Both the position numbers and the translations under genes were made by a program. From Pelobates cultripes (lineage: Eukaryota; Chordata; Amphibia; Anura; Pelobatidae), in NCBI GenBank assembly GCA_933207985.1, contig OW240915.1:278089408-278153407 (forward strand): DNA of 64,000 nucleotides. The letters are read 5' to 3'. The notes under the pieces were generated by a model. It did no database searches. It saw only the letters and a program-made list of their open reading frames with translations, and was not told where the DNA came from. Positions 24,141 to 33,782 of the stretch are shown here, one piece after another; within the stretch, counting starts at the first letter, position 1; each line of letters begins with the position of its first letter.

Positions 24141-24241
24141 ATAATACTCGCCTCCGTGTCTTTAATAAAATCATGACTTTACGTCATGTTACTAGTAAAA
24201 TCTGGGAATTTTATTAAAGACACGGAGGCTCATATTATGCA
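24141..24241. repeat. Internal complementary region of DIRS copy 1
   Basis: 24141-24210 is the exact 70-base complement of the element's left end (23581-23650). 24208-24241 is the complement of the right end (about 29292-29325). The two halves overlap at the AAT junction. In the accepted DIRS model this region templates completion of the ends and gives a circular intermediate. Confidence 0.92.
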
Positions 24242-24244
24242 AGT

Positions 24245-25198
24245 TCAAAGCTGCGCTACCACACGAGATGCGATGTGCTCAATTGGTCTGAAGTAGAAGG
24301 TTTGGAAGGTCGATTCCCGAGACCAATCCGCCGCTCGCATGATGTCCTCTAGGCGACATCCGACTGAAGAGGCTTTCGAGGCCATCGCGCCCCTTACAGA
24401 ATGAGGCGTAAATATTGAGGTGTCTATACCCGCGGAGGATAGCAGCCAGCGTACCCAACGTGCTAGGGTAGGAGTCGAAACCGGCCGGTGAGGTGATTTA
24501 AAGGATATGAACAGATCGTGCAGGTCTGCTATGCGAAGGGGACGTGTAACGTCCAGATAGTCCTTGATGCAATCCACCGGGCAGAGCGTTGGACAGTCTG
24601 AAAACCTAGGGTATGTAAGTGACTTAGATGCAGACTTGGTCCTCCTGGAAATGTCGAAGGTGACGCCTTCTGGGGTGAATGCAACGGCGTCCCAGTCCAG
24701 GGCCCGAACGTCAGAGACTCTTCTGCAAGAAATCAGGCACAGTAACATAACCAATTTGGCAGACAATTGCTTGAGAGTCAGCTCCAAATTGGGGTACCAT
24801 GATGATAGGAACTGAAGCATCACGTTGACGTCCCAAAAGGTGGCAAAACGAGGTCGAGGAGGACGAGCAAGGCGAATACCCTTGAGAAGTCGACAGACAA
24901 AAGGATGCTTGCCGACCGGAGAACCGTCTAGACCTTCGTGACCGGCTGAGATAGCTGAGCGGAAAAGGTTGATTGTGCGGTATGCCTTGCCCGAATCAAA
25001 TAGGAACGTGAGGAACTCCAGAATCAAAGGCAGAAGGGCAGATACGGGATCCATTGCCCGTTCCATGCACCAACCAGACCATGATCTCCATGAATGTCGG
25101 TAAGCTGTCCGTGTACCCGGGGCCCAGGCGTTATCGAGGAGTCGGAGAGTTGACTGCGAAACGTCTGGGATAACCCAAGGTCCCCTGAAAGGAACCAT
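24245..25198 (-). CDS. Tyrosine recombinase of DIRS copy 1
   Basis: About 317 residues if started at the ATG at 25198; the frame is open further upstream. It integrates the circular DNA copy of the element by site-specific-type recombination. The catalytic set is visible: Arg160 in 'SCRRVSDVRALDW', His266 and Arg269 in 'PHSVRGAMAS', Trp292 in 'AADWS' and nucleophile Tyr302 in 'FYFRP'. The N-terminal half contains the core-binding-like helix region ('TRTAYRHSWRSW'). It overlaps the end of the RT/RNase H frame in another register and ends just before the internal complementary region. The frame is intact. Because of the frameshift, a 996-residue ORF links RT N-terminal sequence to this frame, and I regard that fusion as an artefact. 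Confidence 0.88.
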   Translation of the reverse strand: MVPFRGPWVIPDVSQSTLRLLDNAWAPGTRTAYRHSWRSWSGWCMERAMDPVSALLPLILEFLTFLFDSGKAYRTINLFRSAISAGHEGLDGSPVGKHPFVCRLLKGIRLARPPRPRFATFWDVNVMLQFLSSWYPNLELTLKQLSAKLVMLLCLISCRRVSDVRALDWDAVAFTPEGVTFDISRRTKSASKSLTYPRFSDCPTLCPVDCIKDYLDVTRPLRIADLHDLFISFKSPHRPVSTPTLARWVRWLLSSAGIDTSIFTPHSVRGAMASKASSVGCRLEDIMRAADWSRESTFQTFYFRPIEHIASRVVAQL

Positions 25199-27235
25199 GC
25201 TATGAGGGGTAGCTGATGCTGCAACACCAGGTCGTGAGAGTTCCCATCCGGATCCAGAAGGAGGTCTTGGAATACCGGAAGTAAACGAGGGTAGTCTATG
25301 GACAGTTCCATCAGCCGAGGGAACCATGGTCGAGACCTCCATAGAGGGGTGATCAAAGCCATCCGACAATCGTGGCGGACCAGTTTCGAGATCGTGCGTG
25401 CGATCATGTTGAATGGGGGAAATGCGTACATCAGACCCGGTGGCCATTCCTGGAGGAAGGCATCTGTCGCTATTGCAGCCGGGTCCGGCCTCCAACTGTA
25501 GAACCTCGGTAGCTGAGTGTTCAGGCGTGATGCGAATAGGTCTAACTGGAACGGGCCCCACAACCTGTTCAGGCACTGGAACACTGAAGCATGTAGATGC
25601 CAGTCCCCGGAGTCCCGTAAGTGTCTGGAATTCCAATCCGCCCCCGAATTGTCCAGACCTGGGATGTGTTCCGCCGTCACCGAAACGTTGTTGTAGAGGC
25701 AGAACTGCCAAAAATCCTTTGCCAGAATCGCCAACATTTTGGATTTCGTGCCCCCTAGGTGATTTATGTAACGAACTGCTGATACGTTGTCCATCTTGAG
25801 GAGAACGCAACAATTCGCCCTCCCCGGAGCAAGGCTGCGGATCGCGAAGGCACCTGCCAGAAGTTCCAGGCAGTTGATGTGTAACGACTTCTCTGTGTCG
25901 GACCACCTGCCTCCTGTGGAGACGTTGCCACAACGAGCGCCCCAGCCGTGTAAGCTGGCATCGGACTCTATCACTACATCCGGGGCCGAACCGAAGATGG
26001 CTCTTCCGTTCCATGCCTCCATGTGCGCCAACCACCACGCCAGTTCGTCCCTGGACTCCTCGTCTAATGTAATCCGAGATTCGTATGAATGACCGGAGCG
26101 AAGTCGTGATCCCTTGAGCCGTTGGAGCGCTCGGTAATGTAGGGGGCCCGGGAAAATTGCTTGAATAGAGGCCGCGAGAAGGCCGATAATTCTCGCCAGT
26201 TGTCTGACCGACAAATCTGGAACACGGAGGGCCCTCCGAAGTTCCTTCTGGATGGCTTTCACCTTGGCATCCGGGAGGAACAGGAACTGCTGGATGGAAT
26301 CCACTTGAAAACCCAGAAACTCTATGGACTGGGCAGGGACCAGGACCGACTTGCTCCAATTGATCAGAAATCCCAACTTCTGCAGGAGATCGGTCGTCCA
26401 TCCCAGGTGTGTGAGGAGATCCTCTCGTGACTGGGATAAAATCAAGATATCGTCCAGGTAGATAATGAGGCGAACCCCTCGGGTTCGGAGGAATGTCACC
26501 ACAGGCTTCATGAGCTTGGTGAAGCACCAAGGGGCCGAGGAGAGACCGAAAGGCAGGCAGGTGAAGCGCCAACGACGCCCATGCCAGGTGAAGTGGAGAT
26601 AATCCCGGAACTCCACAGCGATGGGGACCGTAAAGTATGCGTCCTTTCAGGTCTAGCTTGGCCAACCAGTCCGATTGACGTAGGAGGTCTCTGAGGCAGT
26701 GTATACCTTCCATCTGGAAGTGTTGGTATCGTAGAAAGGCGTTGAGTGGGCGAAGATTTATGACAGGGCGAACTCCGCCTCCTTTCTTGGGCACTAGGAA
26801 TAAATTGCTCGTAAAGCCTGGGGCGGCGAACGGCAACTCCTCTATAGCGCCCTTGGACAGCATCTCCACCACTTCCGTGGAGATCATCTCGTCCTGTTCC
26901 TGAGGGAGGGACAATTCTCTGGGGAAGTAAAACTGGACAGGCATGGAAACAAACTCCAGACGAAAACCCCTTACACATTGTAAAACCCAAGCATCTGAGG
27001 TGATCTTTGCCCATTCTTGACAAAATAAGGCCAGTCTCCCCGCCACCCGAACTTGAGCGTGAGGGGAAGAAAGGGTACTCACCGTAAGGACGTCTGCCGG
27101 GGGTACCACCGCGGGGGTATCTGGATCCCCAGGCCCGACCTCTTGCCGGGAAGAAGGGAGGGGCCCTCTGTTCCTGAAACCCTCTCGAGGGAAAGAAGGA
27201 ACCTCTGGTTGCGCGGAATGCGCCTCGGAAACCAC
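25024..27235 (-). pseudogene. RT / RNase H / methyltransferase-like polyprotein of DIRS copy 1, frameshifted
   Basis: The N-terminal part (27235 to about 26648) holds the fingers and 'WLAKLDLK' of RT motif A. One extra T in a TTT run at 26645-26647 then shifts the frame. The rest continues in the next frame to 25024 with 'LPFGLSSAPWCF', catalytic 'IIYLDDILIL', RNase H motifs ('IESDAS', 'INCLELLAG', 'KMDNVSA', 'SGADWNSR') and the DIRS methyltransferase-like block ('LDLFASRLN ... YAFPPFNMI'). Copy 2 lacks the extra base. By homology the protein copies element RNA and removes it. The role of the methyltransferase-like domain in DIRS elements is unknown. The lesion makes this copy RT-defective. 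Confidence 0.9.
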
Positions 27236-28496
27236 GGCCGGGTGGACGGTTCCTGCTACGCCCGGCCCCTCCGAAAACCTTAGGCGCGAACACGCGCTTC
27301 ATGTTCGCCTGTGCCTTGTCAATAGCCGTAAAGGTCTTGACATAAGCACCCATATCCTTAACGAAGGACGTGCCAAACAGGAGACCCTCCTCAGTTGGAT
27401 CAGGCTCCGCCACAGTCATAGCGGCCAATTTAGGGTCGATCTTCAGGAGGATCGCCTTGCGTCTTTCTGTAGACATGGCCGTATTGGCGTTCCCCAGTAA
27501 GCAAATAGCTCTTTGGACCCAACCAACGGCCACATCCACGTCCAGGACGGAGTCCCCGGTCCTGGCAGCATCCAAAAGCTCGTAAAGCTTGGAAAGGGGA
27601 CCTAGGGTATCCAGGATCTTGTCCTGGCAGCTTTTAAGGGAGTGGTCCAGGCCCTTCTTGGGCTTCCATCCTGACTTATTCAGGAATTGAGCGATTTGTG
27701 GGTCAATGTCCGGGGTTTTGCAAGCCGCGCCCGGGAGGGACGGGCGTGGGTACTCGGCGCGCAATTTATTGCGGCCTTCCCTAGAAAGTGGCGTGCGGAT
27801 ACGCTTAGCCACATATTGGGCGATGTGATCTGGGGGAACCCACTCGGCGGACCGAGGATGACGTAAGTCGTCTGGGTCAAACAGGGGGTTGCCCTGCGGG
27901 TCAAGGATCGAGGTGTCACCCCCCGGGGGAGCAAGTGAGGGGCCCCGGGTAATGGCGGAGGACCCGGAGGGGTTCACGCCCGTAAGGGGCAAATCCTCGC
28001 CAGAATCATCATGATCAAAGGAGTCGTACTCCATAGCGTCGGACTCATCCTCCACACTCCGGTCGGTATCCGACCCAATATCATGGGCTTTAGCCCTTTT
28101 CCACAGTCTAGCCTTTTTAGCCCGGCCAGGGGCTCTTTTGCGCGTGGGGTGCGCGCTATCTGAGACCGCCTCAGGCGTGTCAGTCATGGCAGGTAGAACC
28201 TGCATCGAGGAGTGGGAGCCGACATGTTTGGATTTGGCCCTTGCCTTACGGGCTCCAGGCACGGTCTGAGCAGGGGAAGGGGCGGGGGTGGCCAGAGCAG
28301 GTAAAACTAGAGAGTGCAGGGATTGGGAAAAATTGGAAGAGACAGCTCCCATGGCAGAGGCAATAGCCTTTTGTATGGAGGAAGCCATAGTGGCCTCAAA
28401 CATAGCTTGGAATTCCTGGGAGGCTATGGCACCATCAGTGCTGTCCAAATGGAAATCCCCAGGGGGACCAGCAGGCCCATCACCCCTATCCTGCAT
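26508..28496 (-). CDS. Gag-like ORF1 of DIRS copy 1
   Basis: Starts MQDRGDGPAG at 28496. The N-terminal 20-60 region is helical ('SQEFQAMFEATMASSIQKAI'). A basic stretch at 119-136 (RKRAPGRAKKARLWKRAK) could be a nuclear localisation signal, and it is followed by an acidic segment. The C-terminal region 411-470 is Arg/Gly-rich with RGF/RGS repeats rather than a Cys-His knuckle, suiting RNA binding. Beyond about residue 475 the frame overlaps the RT frame in another register, and the 'protein' there is likely meaningless. In copy 2 the same frame stops at 51955 through a change that is silent in the RT frame. The functional end is therefore uncertain. Confidence 0.75.
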   Translation of the reverse strand: MQDRGDGPAGPPGDFHLDSTDGAIASQEFQAMFEATMASSIQKAIASAMGAVSSNFSQSLHSLVLPALATPAPSPAQTVPGARKARAKSKHVGSHSSMQVLPAMTDTPEAVSDSAHPTRKRAPGRAKKARLWKRAKAHDIGSDTDRSVEDESDAMEYDSFDHDDSGEDLPLTGVNPSGSSAITRGPSLAPPGGDTSILDPQGNPLFDPDDLRHPRSAEWVPPDHIAQYVAKRIRTPLSREGRNKLRAEYPRPSLPGAACKTPDIDPQIAQFLNKSGWKPKKGLDHSLKSCQDKILDTLGPLSKLYELLDAARTGDSVLDVDVAVGWVQRAICLLGNANTAMSTERRKAILLKIDPKLAAMTVAEPDPTEEGLLFGTSFVKDMGAYVKTFTAIDKAQANMKRVFAPKVFGGAGRSRNRPPGRGFRGAFRATRGSFFPSRGFQEQRAPPFFPARGRAWGSRYPRGGTPGRRPYGEYPFFPSRSSSGGGETGLILSRMGKDHLRCLGFTMCKGFSSGVCFHACPVLLPQRIVPPSGTGRDDLHGSGGDAVQGRYRGVAVRRPRLYEQFIPSAQERRRSSPCHKSSPTQRLSTIPTLPDGRYTLPQRPPTSIGLVGQARPERTHTLRSPSLWSSGIISTSPGMGVVGASPACLSVSPRPLGASPSS

Positions 28497-29136
28497 GTTA
28501 ATACTGATGTGTAATGAATGCAGAGCAAACTGAGTAGAAAATTTATATAAATGAGAATAATGAATATAAAAGTAAGTCTATCAAACTAAAGGGACTAGAG
28601 AAAAACTAGTGGAGAGGTGAAGGAGAGGGTTGATTAACCCACAAGAGCAATACAGACTGGCCGGCTGGTGTTCTCAGGGAGCAGGGTAACGAGGTGACCG
28701 GCCGCACGGCAGCACTGGGAGAAACAAAGGACCGCCCAAAATGGCCGCCGCACGAGGGAAGGCACACGCGGCGAGCACTCGGCGGGGGAAGGGGCTCGTG
28801 CACCCGCCCGCCGAGCCGGCTCGCGAGTGAGGGAAGGGGGGGGGGCGTGCGCACTGCCGCGGTCGGGAGAAGGGGCAGCTGCGGCACGACAAGCACGGGG
28901 ACCCGTGCAGTAACCACGGGAGGGGAGTAGAGGGAGGGAAAAAACCACCGACAGGGGAGGGAAAACACCCGCGGACCCAGGGAAAACACCAGCCGCAGTA
29001 AAAATCAACAGTATGTTAGGCAAACCAGCCAAAACACATAGCAATAAAAACAGTGCAATAAAACAAACTACCAGTAAAAAACAGAATGTACAGCAACACA
29101 GAGCAGAAAAAGTACTTATCTGTCTGAGGAAGCAGC
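28497..29136 (-). other. GC-rich leader of DIRS copy 1
   Basis: Between the 5' repeat and the gag start. 28670-28930 is strongly GC- and CpG-rich (CCGCCGCACG, CCCGCCCGCCGAGCCGG). Open frames on both strands here have no domain and appear compositional. Confidence 0.6.
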
Positions 29137-29325
29137 AAAGAAAGAGGAGGATTGTGGGAGACACAAGACTTATATAGCTACTTCCTATATCCTGTGATTG
29201 GCTACCTGTTGTGCCTATACAGTTTTTTCTTCAGTTTTGATAATATTTATATTTCTCTTTCTTTGCTGCTGAGGAAATAAAGAAAGAGTTATGCATAATA
29301 TGAGCCTCCGTGTCTTTAATAAAAT
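29137..29325 (-). repeat. Right (5') inverted terminal repeat of DIRS copy 1
   Basis: Inverse complement of 23618-23807. It is the 5' end relative to the element's genes and contains the promoter-like motifs listed separately. Confidence 0.9.
29169..29201 (-). promoter_or_regulatory. CCAAT and TATA-like boxes in the 5' inverted repeat of DIRS copy 1
   Basis: On the minus strand CCAAT (29201-29197) precedes CTATATAAG (29177-29169) by about 20 bp. This is consistent with a Pol II promoter directing transcription into the gag leader. The same motifs occur inverted in the left repeat (CCAAT 23743, CTATATAAG 23767), pointing inward from that end. Confidence 0.5.
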
Positions 29326-29850
29326 CAAGAGTCATGTGTGACTGTTTGCTGATGATACAAAATGAGATAGAGATAATAGATGCAGTATGATAATATTGTA
29401 ATGATACAGTATGAGCAACATATTAGCAGGGAATTTGGATAAATTATGGGAATGATAAGTCAAATGAAAGAGGAGATTTATTGTAAATGAAAGCAAAGTT
29501 ATACATTTGGAATGTGGAATGCACAAGCAAAGTATACCATAAATGGTAAAGTGTTAGGGGAAAAAAATTAATAAATAAAAACTGGGGATTGTTATAGACA
29601 ACAGACTAGACTGCAATGTGCGGTGTCAGTCAGCAGCTGGAGGACCAAGTTAAGGCATTATCATGTATAAATAAGTTATAGCTTTCTTTTAGATAAAACG
29701 CAGAAACAGAGAGATGTAAAAAGGTGAACGTAAATCGTCTGGCAACAAAAACAATCTTAATTTAAACTGCTTTTGTATAGCTTCCTGTGTATTTTTTTCC
29801 AGACCACTCGAATTTTCATAAAAAACACAAAGAAAAGTAAAGACTAGTTT
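29326..29850 (+). mobile_element. Decayed LINE RT fragment on the right flank of DIRS copy 1
   Basis: The first bases encode a broken version of the 'CLFADDTK' RT motif ('TGTTTGCTGATGATACAAAA' at about 29343). A 'LDKLW' thumb-like region and 'TLEC' sequence comparable to the LINE at 30085 follow. The upstream half of this LINE is not found on the left of the DIRS element. Confidence 0.5.
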
Positions 29851-29864
29851 TTCTTACTACAGAC

Positions 29865-29936
29865 ACTCCTCACTTACCGACTGGGTTCCGTTCCTACGAC
29901 CTGGTCGTAGAATTAATTGGTCTGTAAGTGAGGAGT
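29865..29936. repeat. Short hairpin MITE
   Basis: Ends ACTCCTCACTTACCGAC and, inverted, ACTCCTCACTTACAGAC enclose a CTACGACC / GGTCGTAG palindrome. It is 72 bp. A second hairpin (CCCTGCTCTG ... CAGAGCAGGG) lies at about 29947-30005. Confidence 0.6.
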
Positions 29937-30084
29937 TAAGGGATTCCCTGCTCTGCTGCATTCGGGGAAATGTCCCTGAATATAGACGAATGCAACAGAG
30001 CAGGGGGTCCCTCTAATCTATGTTCGGGGAAATTTCACTGCCGCCATTACCATTTATTTTTTTTACGCATACCCCCTGGGCCAC

Positions 30085-30800
30085 TGAATTGTAGACTACA
30101 GCGAGTTGTCATTAATGGTAAATTTACAAGCTGGACAAAAGCGGTAAGTAGTGTCACTCAGTGTTCTGTTTTGGGACCGCTTCTATTTAACATATTTATA
30201 AATGATCTTGCAATAGGCATTGAAAGCCATGTTTTAGTGATTGCAGATGACACAAAACTTTGTAAAGTAATAAAATGTGAGCAGGATATTGCTTTGCTGC
30301 AGAGGGATTTAGATAGATTGGTTTGCTGCAGAGGGATTTAGATAGATTGGGGGACTGGGCACTAAAATGGCAGATTAAATTTATTGTAGTGAAATGCAAA
30401 ATTTTGCACTTCGGGATCAAGAATGCACATGCAACTTACACCCTAAATGGTAGTGAATTAGGGATAACCACACACGAGAAGTATTTGGGAATTGTTACAG
30501 ACAACAAATTAGGCAGCAATATGCAATGTCAATCTGGAATTGCTAAGGCCAGTAAGGTTTTGCCATGTATAAATAGGGGCATAAATTCTCGGGATGAAAA
30601 TATAATTTTGCCTCTTTATAAATCGCTGGTAAGACCACACCTTGAATATGCTGTACACTTGTTCTAAAGAAGGAAATCATGGCACTGGAAATAGTGCAGA
30701 AACGAGCTACAAACTTGATAAAAAGGAATGGAGTATTTTAGTTATGAAGAAATGTTAAAAAAAATCTAAATCTCTTTAGTTTGCTGGCACATAGAAGTAC
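30085..30800 (+). pseudogene. L2/CR1-like LINE RT fragment with internal 29-bp duplication
   Basis: Encodes 'GPLLFNIFINDL', 'VIADDTKL' (RT catalytic motif; Asp-Asp present) and the thumb 'DLDRLGDWALKWQIKF ... LPLYKSLVRPHLEYAV', the same family as 39623-40270. A 29-bp segment (30293-30321) is directly repeated at 30322-30350 and shifts the frame. Later single-base losses break it again after 30667. Non-functional. Confidence 0.8.
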
Positions 30801-30835
30801 TATATTTTTGCTGTTGTTGTTGTTTTGTCTTTTAA

Positions 30836-32126
30836 CCCTTTAAGGACGGAGCCAAATGTACATGTTGTGAACAAAACAAAATGTAAACAAAACCTGGCAT
30901 TTGCGCTACATGTCTGTCCAACCGTAATACACCTCTTTCATAGTAAATGCACCCACCCTTATTATATATCATTTTATTCAGGGGAAACAGGGCTTTCATT
31001 TAATATTAAATATTTAGCTATGAAACGTAATTTAATGTGAAAAAAATGGGAGAAAATAAGATTATTTAAAAATATTTTAGTTCTACATGACATTTTAACT
31101 GTCAATGTCATAATACTGTTTGCTTTTACCGCAATAAAATACACATATTCTTATTCAGCAAAGTCTCATGTGTAAAACAGTACCCCCTATGTACAGGTTT
31201 TATGACGTTTTGGGAAGTTACAGGGTCAAATATAGCACGTTACATTTGAAATTGAAATTCGCCAGATTGGTTACGTTGCCTTTGGGACTTTATAGTAGCC
31301 CAGGAATGAAATTTACACCCATAATGGCATACCATTTGCAATAGTAGACAACCCAAGGTATTGCAAATGGGGTATGTCCAGTCTTTTTAGTAGCCATTTG
31401 GTCACAAACACTGGCCAAAGTTAGCATTAGTATTTGTTTGTGTGAAAAATGCAAAAAAACGCCAATTTTGGCCAGTGTTTGTGACTAAGTGGCTACTAAA
31501 AAAGACTGGACATACCCGTTTGCAATACCTTGGGTTGTCTACTATTGCAAATGGTATGCCATCATAGGGGTAATTTTCATTCTTGGGCTACCATAGGGTC
31601 TCAAAGGCAACGTAACCAATCTGGCGAATTTTAATGTGAAAAAAATTAAACACAAGCCTTATATTTGACGCTGTAACTTTTGAAAACACCATAAAACCTG
31701 TACATGAGGGGTACTGTTGTACTCGGGAGACTTCGCTGAACACAAATATTTGTGTTTCAAAACAGTAAAAAGTATTGCAGCAATAATATTGTCCGTGTAA
31801 GTGCTGTTTGTGCATGAAAAATGCAAAAAAAGTCACTTTTACTGGCGATATCATCATTATTATACATTTTACTGTTTTGAAACACTAATATTTGTGTTCA
31901 GCGAAGTCTCCCGAGTAGAACAGTACCCCCCATGTACAGGTTTTACGGTGTCTTGGAAAGTTATAGGGTTAAATATAGTGCTAGCAAATTAAATTCCCTT
32001 TACTTTCGGCATGGGTTGTCAGGCAGGTCCCGCTAATTGTAATTAATTAAGATACCTAATTATGTAAAAATATTACATAAATATATATGTAGAATTAATA
32101 CATGTATATATATACGTATGTGAATA

Positions 32127-32167
<41 letters not shown>

Positions 32168-32233
32168 TTTAAAATATTTTTATTTACATATAGGTATATA
32201 TAGTGATATATACGTATATATTTATGTATAAAG

Positions 32234-32271
<38 letters not shown>

Positions 32272-32684
32272 GTAAAATACACCTAGATAGTGTATGTGTG
32301 TGTATGTATATGTGTATATATATATATACTTAGATCATATATATATAAAATTTATATATATATGATCTAAGTATATATATATATATTTTTTTTTTACACT
32401 TTATTAATTTTATTTAATTTATTTCCAGCCAGCAGGGGGACTACCTGTCATTACAGGCAGCCCCCCTGCTGGCAATGCTGCAGCCAGCTATCCCGGCCAT
32501 GTGATTGTGAGGTCCTCGCAAGGACCTCACTCTCACATGGCCGCGGGGGCTGCCAGAAGGTCGGACGTGCCGCGGGGGGCTCCCTGGGTAAGTAATGAAA
32601 GACCGGAGGGCGTACTATTACGCCCGGCGGCGTTTAGAGCCGCCTAAAATAGGGCGTAATAGTACTCCCTCCAGTCTTAAGGGC
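30836..32684 (+). mobile_element. TTAA-flanked foldback element built of head-to-head units
   Basis: TTAA at 30832-30835 and 32685-32688. Ends CCCTTTAAGGACGGAG and, inverted, GCCCTTAAGACTGGAG. The interior holds two adjacent large palindromes, about 31230-31650 (arms near 200 bp, centre near 31445) and about 31660-31980 (centre near 31805). An AT microsatellite follows (32090-32400), then GC-rich hairpins (CCAGCAGGGGG / CCCCCTGCTGG at 32428-32471; GGCCATGTG / CACATGGCC at 32495-32541). No transposase. A piggyBac- or Kolobok-type non-autonomous element is the best guess from the TTAA target. Confidence 0.75.
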
Positions 32685-32984
32685 TTAATTAATAACTTTT
32701 ATTGCAGCTTGGAAATCAATTTAGTACAAACACAAAATAGTTATGTCACCTTAAAGTGATCCAAAAATCAGATAAACAAACAAGTTTTAATTCAAATTAA
32801 ATTCATTACACTATTTTACAAAATTGTATTGCCATTTTTTTCAATTGCTTTTAATTTGGCACATTTGTCAAATAGTACATGCAAGGTTTAACCTCTTTAG
32901 CCAATTAATTTCCTAACCATGTACCATCTGCCGTATTTACTAAATTACATTGTAACACGGGCTGAAGAAATGGCTCAAACTTCA

Positions 32985-33480
32985 GAAGTAAAAAAAGCCA
33001 ATTTGAAGCCAATTTTACCACAAAATGGGGAAAAAAAATCCTACTTGAATATAAAATGGTAATCAGATTTCTTCTTGGGTTAAAAAGCTATTACCCCATG
33101 GTTTAACTACTATATCCCTGAATATTCTGGTTTTTGTTTTTGTTTGTTTTTTTTTAAACCTCCAAACAAAGTTTAAAAATATATTCATGATGTGATTTTT
33201 TTAAAACTGGTTTGGCAGACAATTACACATCTTTATTGTTCTTACTGTAAATAAACCACATTTCTTAAATTCTAAATGTTTGACCTCTTGTCCTTTATAC
33301 AGACCTGTTAATGATCAGGTTAGCAGAGAGCAGTTTGTACTGACCCTGTATATATTTCTAACATAGTATCATATTCCCTCTTATATATGTATTTTCCTAA
33401 CATAAACACATTCATTTATTTAAGCCTCATAGCTGAAGAATTTAATTCCTTTTATAAATTTTGTAGCGTATCTTTGCACT
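32985..33480 (-). mobile_element. Old, decayed LINE 3' fragment
   Basis: Minus-strand remnant alignable by eye with the LINE at 39480-39900: 'GTTCTTACTGTAAATAAA', 'TTTGACCTCTTGTCC', 'CCTGTTAATGA' and 'TTGTAGCGTATCTTTGCAC' correspond to its conserved words. No open frame. Confidence 0.55.
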
Positions 33481-33782
33481 TAAAACAGTGGTAGGAACCA
33501 GCTAAGTTGTTAAAACGTTGTGAAACATTTTGACTGCTTACTCTGGGAGGGCACCATAACTACTACAGCGTGATTCTTAATGTTAATTTGACATGATCTG
33601 TCTGTCATAAAACAATGTTAGTTACTACAAATAATGTTGTTGGTCACAATAAATTACTGATTATTATGCCTCAATTAACCCTCCAAAGATTTTGATCTAT
33701 ATTTAAATATTGGTACTACACCTGTTTTTCCAACCCTTTGAGAAACTGAGTTTCGTGGACCCCATCCTCTGCTACTAAATCT

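Larger units (their letters stand above)
23581..29325 (-). mobile_element. DIRS-type tyrosine-recombinase retrotransposon, copy 1 (RT frameshifted)
   Basis: Complete from terminus to terminus, 5745 bp, transcribed right to left. Order: 5' inverted terminal repeat (right), GC-rich leader, gag, RT/RNase H/methyltransferase-like frame, tyrosine recombinase, internal complementary region (24141-24241), 3' inverted repeat (left). Both ends carry AAT (23581-23583 and 29323-29325). The internal complementary region reads through this trinucleotide as the joined ends would, which fits the circular-junction model for DIRS elements. There is no flanking target duplication, as expected for recombinase-mediated insertion. 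One extra T at 26645-26647 breaks the RT frame. Confidence 0.93.

Noticed and set aside
25024..26616. An endogenous retrovirus pol gene
   Set aside because: No LTRs, protease or DDE integrase. The downstream enzyme is a tyrosine recombinase and the termini are inverted, which is DIRS.
24245..27235. A 996-residue ORF joining RT N-terminal sequence to the tyrosine recombinase in DIRS copy 1
   Set aside because: It exists only because of the one-base insertion at 26645-26647. The middle is an out-of-register reading of RT/RNase H, and copy 2 shows the normal frames.
28606..29164. Several ORFs of 72-176 residues in the DIRS leader
   Set aside because: All lie in the CpG-rich leader, on both strands and without motifs. 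They recur in copy 2 only because the DNA does.
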